A DNA stretch of 64,000 nucleotides, taken from positions 4,836,001 through 4,900,000 of the forward strand of contig NZ_CP116256.1 of NCBI RefSeq assembly GCF_027947575.1, written 5' to 3'. Source of the DNA: Streptomyces rubrogriseus. Lineage in GTDB: Bacteria > Actinomycetota > Actinomycetes > Streptomycetales > Streptomycetaceae. The position numbers were made by a program, and so were the translations under genes. This document shows, piece by piece, positions 62,901 to 64,000 of the stretch (positions are counted from its first letter, which is position 1; each line of letters begins with the position of its first letter). Below the pieces are notes generated by a model. The model searched no databases. It worked only from the letters and a program-made list of their open reading frames with translations, and had not been told where the DNA came from.

Positions 62901-63883
62901 GCCGCCGCTCCCTTCTCCGTGCGGGCGGCCTGTTTGGCGGCGTGGGCGGTGGCCGCCTCGCGCACCCAGGCGCCCTCCTCGTGGGCGGTGCGCCGCCGCT
63001 CCATCCGCCGGTCGTTGCAGGGGCCGTCGCCCTTGATGACGCGCATCAGCTCGTCCCAGTCGGGGGTGCCGAAGTCGTGGTGCCCGGCCTCCTCGTTCCA
63101 GCGCAGCTCCGGGTCGGGCAGGGTGACGCCGAGCTTCTCGGCCTGCGGGACGGTCATGTCGACGAAGCGGCGGCGCAGTTCGTCGTTGCTGTGCCGCTTG
63201 ATCTTCCAGGCCATCGACCGCGCCGAGTTGGGCGAGGCGTCGTCGGGCGGGCCGAACATCATCAGCGACGGCCACCACCAGCGGTTCACCGCGTCCTGGA
63301 CCATCTCGCGCTGGGCGTCGGTGCCGCGCATCATCGTCATCAGCAGCTCGTAGCCCTGCCGCTGGTGGAAGGACTCCTCCTTGCAGATGCGCACCATCGC
63401 GCGCGCGTAGGGCCCGTAGGAGCTGCGGCACAGTGGCACCTGGTTGCAGATCGCGGCGCCGTCCACGAACCAGCCGATCACTCCGACGTCGGCGAAGCTC
63501 AGGGTCGGGTAGTTGAAGATCGACGAGTACTTCTGGCGCCCCTCGATCAGCCGCTCGGTGAGGTCGTCGCGGTCCGCGCCGAGCGTCTCGGCCGCCGAGT
63601 ACAGGTACAGCCCGTGCCCGGCCTCGTCCTGCACCTTGGCGAACAGGATCGCCTTGCGGCGCAGCGACGGGGCGCGGGTGATCCACTCGCCCTCGGGCTG
63701 CATGCCGATGATCTCCGAGTGCGCGTGCTGGGCGATCTGCCGTACCAGCGTCTTTCGGTAGCCGTCGGGCATCCAGTCCCGCGGCTCGATGCGCTGGTCG
63801 CGCGCGATCGTCGCGTCGAAGTGCTCCTGGAGCCCGTCCGGCGCGTCCGGGGGCGGCGCCTCGGCGGCGTGTGTCGTGGTCAT
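62897..63883 (-). CDS. paaA: Phenylacetyl-CoA epoxidase catalytic subunit PaaA
   Basis: 328-residue di-iron oxygenase subunit that epoxidises the aromatic ring of phenylacetyl-CoA. The ferritin-like di-iron ligands are in [18 protein letters not shown] and [11 protein letters not shown] (ExxH pairs). ATG 63883 is chosen, though GTG 63889 is possible. First gene of paaABCDE, whose promoter contains a TetR-type palindrome at 63900. Confidence 0.97.
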   Translation of the reverse strand: MTTTHAAEAPPPDAPDGLQEHFDATIARDQRIEPRDWMPDGYRKTLVRQIAQHAHSEIIGMQPEGEWITRAPSLRRKAILFAKVQDEAGHGLYLYSAAETLGADRDDLTERLIEGRQKYSSIFNYPTLSFADVGVIGWFVDGAAICNQVPLCRSSYGPYARAMVRICKEESFHQRQGYELLMTMMRGTDAQREMVQDAVNRWWWPSLMMFGPPDDASPNSARSMAWKIKRHSNDELRRRFVDMTVPQAEKLGVTLPDPELRWNEEAGHHDFGTPDWDELMRVIKGDGPCNDRRMERRRTAHEEGAWVREAATAHAAKQAARTEKGAAA

Positions 63884-63899
63884 CGTCACCAGCTTCCCA

Positions 63900-63917
63900 A
63901 CCGACCATTCGTTCGGT
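63900..63917. promoter_or_regulatory. PaaR-like TetR operator upstream of paaA
   Basis: ACCGA and TCGGT arms, 8 bp apart, 17 bp before the paaA ATG. The sequence resembles the ACCGACCGGTCGGT-type operators of PaaR regulators. The repressor gene is not in the window and may lie just past the right edge. Confidence 0.6.
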
Positions 63918-63974
63918 ATCAGTGTGACGTGTTTCCGTGCGCCGGGCAAGGGCCGGACCTCGTCCGGCACACTC

Positions 63975-64000
63975 TTGACAGTCCCGCCGGGTGGCTGGAT
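63975..64000 (+). promoter_or_regulatory. Rightward promoter cut by window edge
   Basis: A perfect TTGACA at 63975-63980 reads rightward, with the expected -10 position starting at about 63998, where the window ends. It suggests a divergent gene beyond the edge. A GCCGGAC/GTCCGGC inverted repeat lies just before it (63952-63968). Confidence 0.4.

Overview
The window is high-GC DNA (codon third positions almost always G or C) with GGAGG-type ribosome sites, many GTG starts, SGNH, GH43 and Tat-like secreted proteins, ROK, LacI and CGNR regulators and a large sugar-transport repertoire. This is typical of a Streptomyces chromosome arm. The gene order (Clp ATPase, NAD-dependent ligase, htpG, SGNH lipase, gap, cyclophilin, NCS1 permease, paaABCDE) resembles what I recall of the right arm of S. 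coelicolor A3(2). That is recollection and was not checked.

Region 1 (1-15714): a Clp ATPase cut by the left edge, an NAD+-dependent DNA ligase, a secreted serine beta-lactamase/D,D-peptidase-like enzyme, an MFS pump and a maltose-type acetyltransferase that share a palindromic promoter element with a TetR gene behind them, a sulphur-importing YeeE/YedE protein preceded by a cysteine-rich leader peptide and hairpin, htpG, a DUF4303 protein, and a TAXI-type binding protein with a two-component system whose kinase is split by an amber codon.

Region 2 (15951-27305): a pyrone-dicarboxylate cassette (LigJ-like hydratase, LigI-like lactonase, MFS carrier), a DUF2975 membrane protein, a secreted SGNH lipase, a GlxA-type regulator, GAPDH, cyclophilin, a glutamate-cysteine-ligase-like enzyme paired with a class II glutamine amidotransferase, and a TauD dioxygenase preceded by a second small leaderless ORF.

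Region 3 (27358-41633): a LacI-controlled oligosaccharide locus (binding protein, two permeases, GH2, secreted GH43) with the same 12-bp palindrome at both structural promoters. Then an NCS1 permease with a one-cysteine Asp/Glu-racemase homologue and a GntR regulator, an AraC regulator, a TauE/SafE exporter, a double GNAT and a small membrane protein.

Region 4 (41639-53029): a divergent glycoside catabolic island. Leftward run a zinc-type dehydrogenase, a TIM-barrel isomerase and two (alpha/alpha)6 glycosidases, overlapping by 4 bases. Rightward run a binding protein, two permeases, a ROK regulator and a Gfo/Idh oxidoreductase, with a RidA gene convergent at the end. One palindrome covers the -35 of both divergent promoters.

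Region 5 (53148-64000): GtrA and TerB proteins, a CGNR zinc-finger regulator divergent from an MFS carrier, a frameshifted aminoglycoside-phosphotransferase-family gene, a secreted alpha/beta hydrolase, a secreted alginate-lyase-family protein, and the paaABCDE phenylacetyl-CoA epoxidase operon running left from the right edge.

The strongest candidate for something new is sulphur control by small leaderless ORFs: a 27-residue ORF with four Cys codons and a stable hairpin lies just upstream of the YeeE/YedE gene, and a 26-residue ORF with two Cys codons lies upstream of tauD. A -10 hexamer placed 6-7 nt before the start codon, with no Shine-Dalgarno, recurs at least seven times. No rRNA, tRNA, CRISPR array, insertion sequence or att site was seen.
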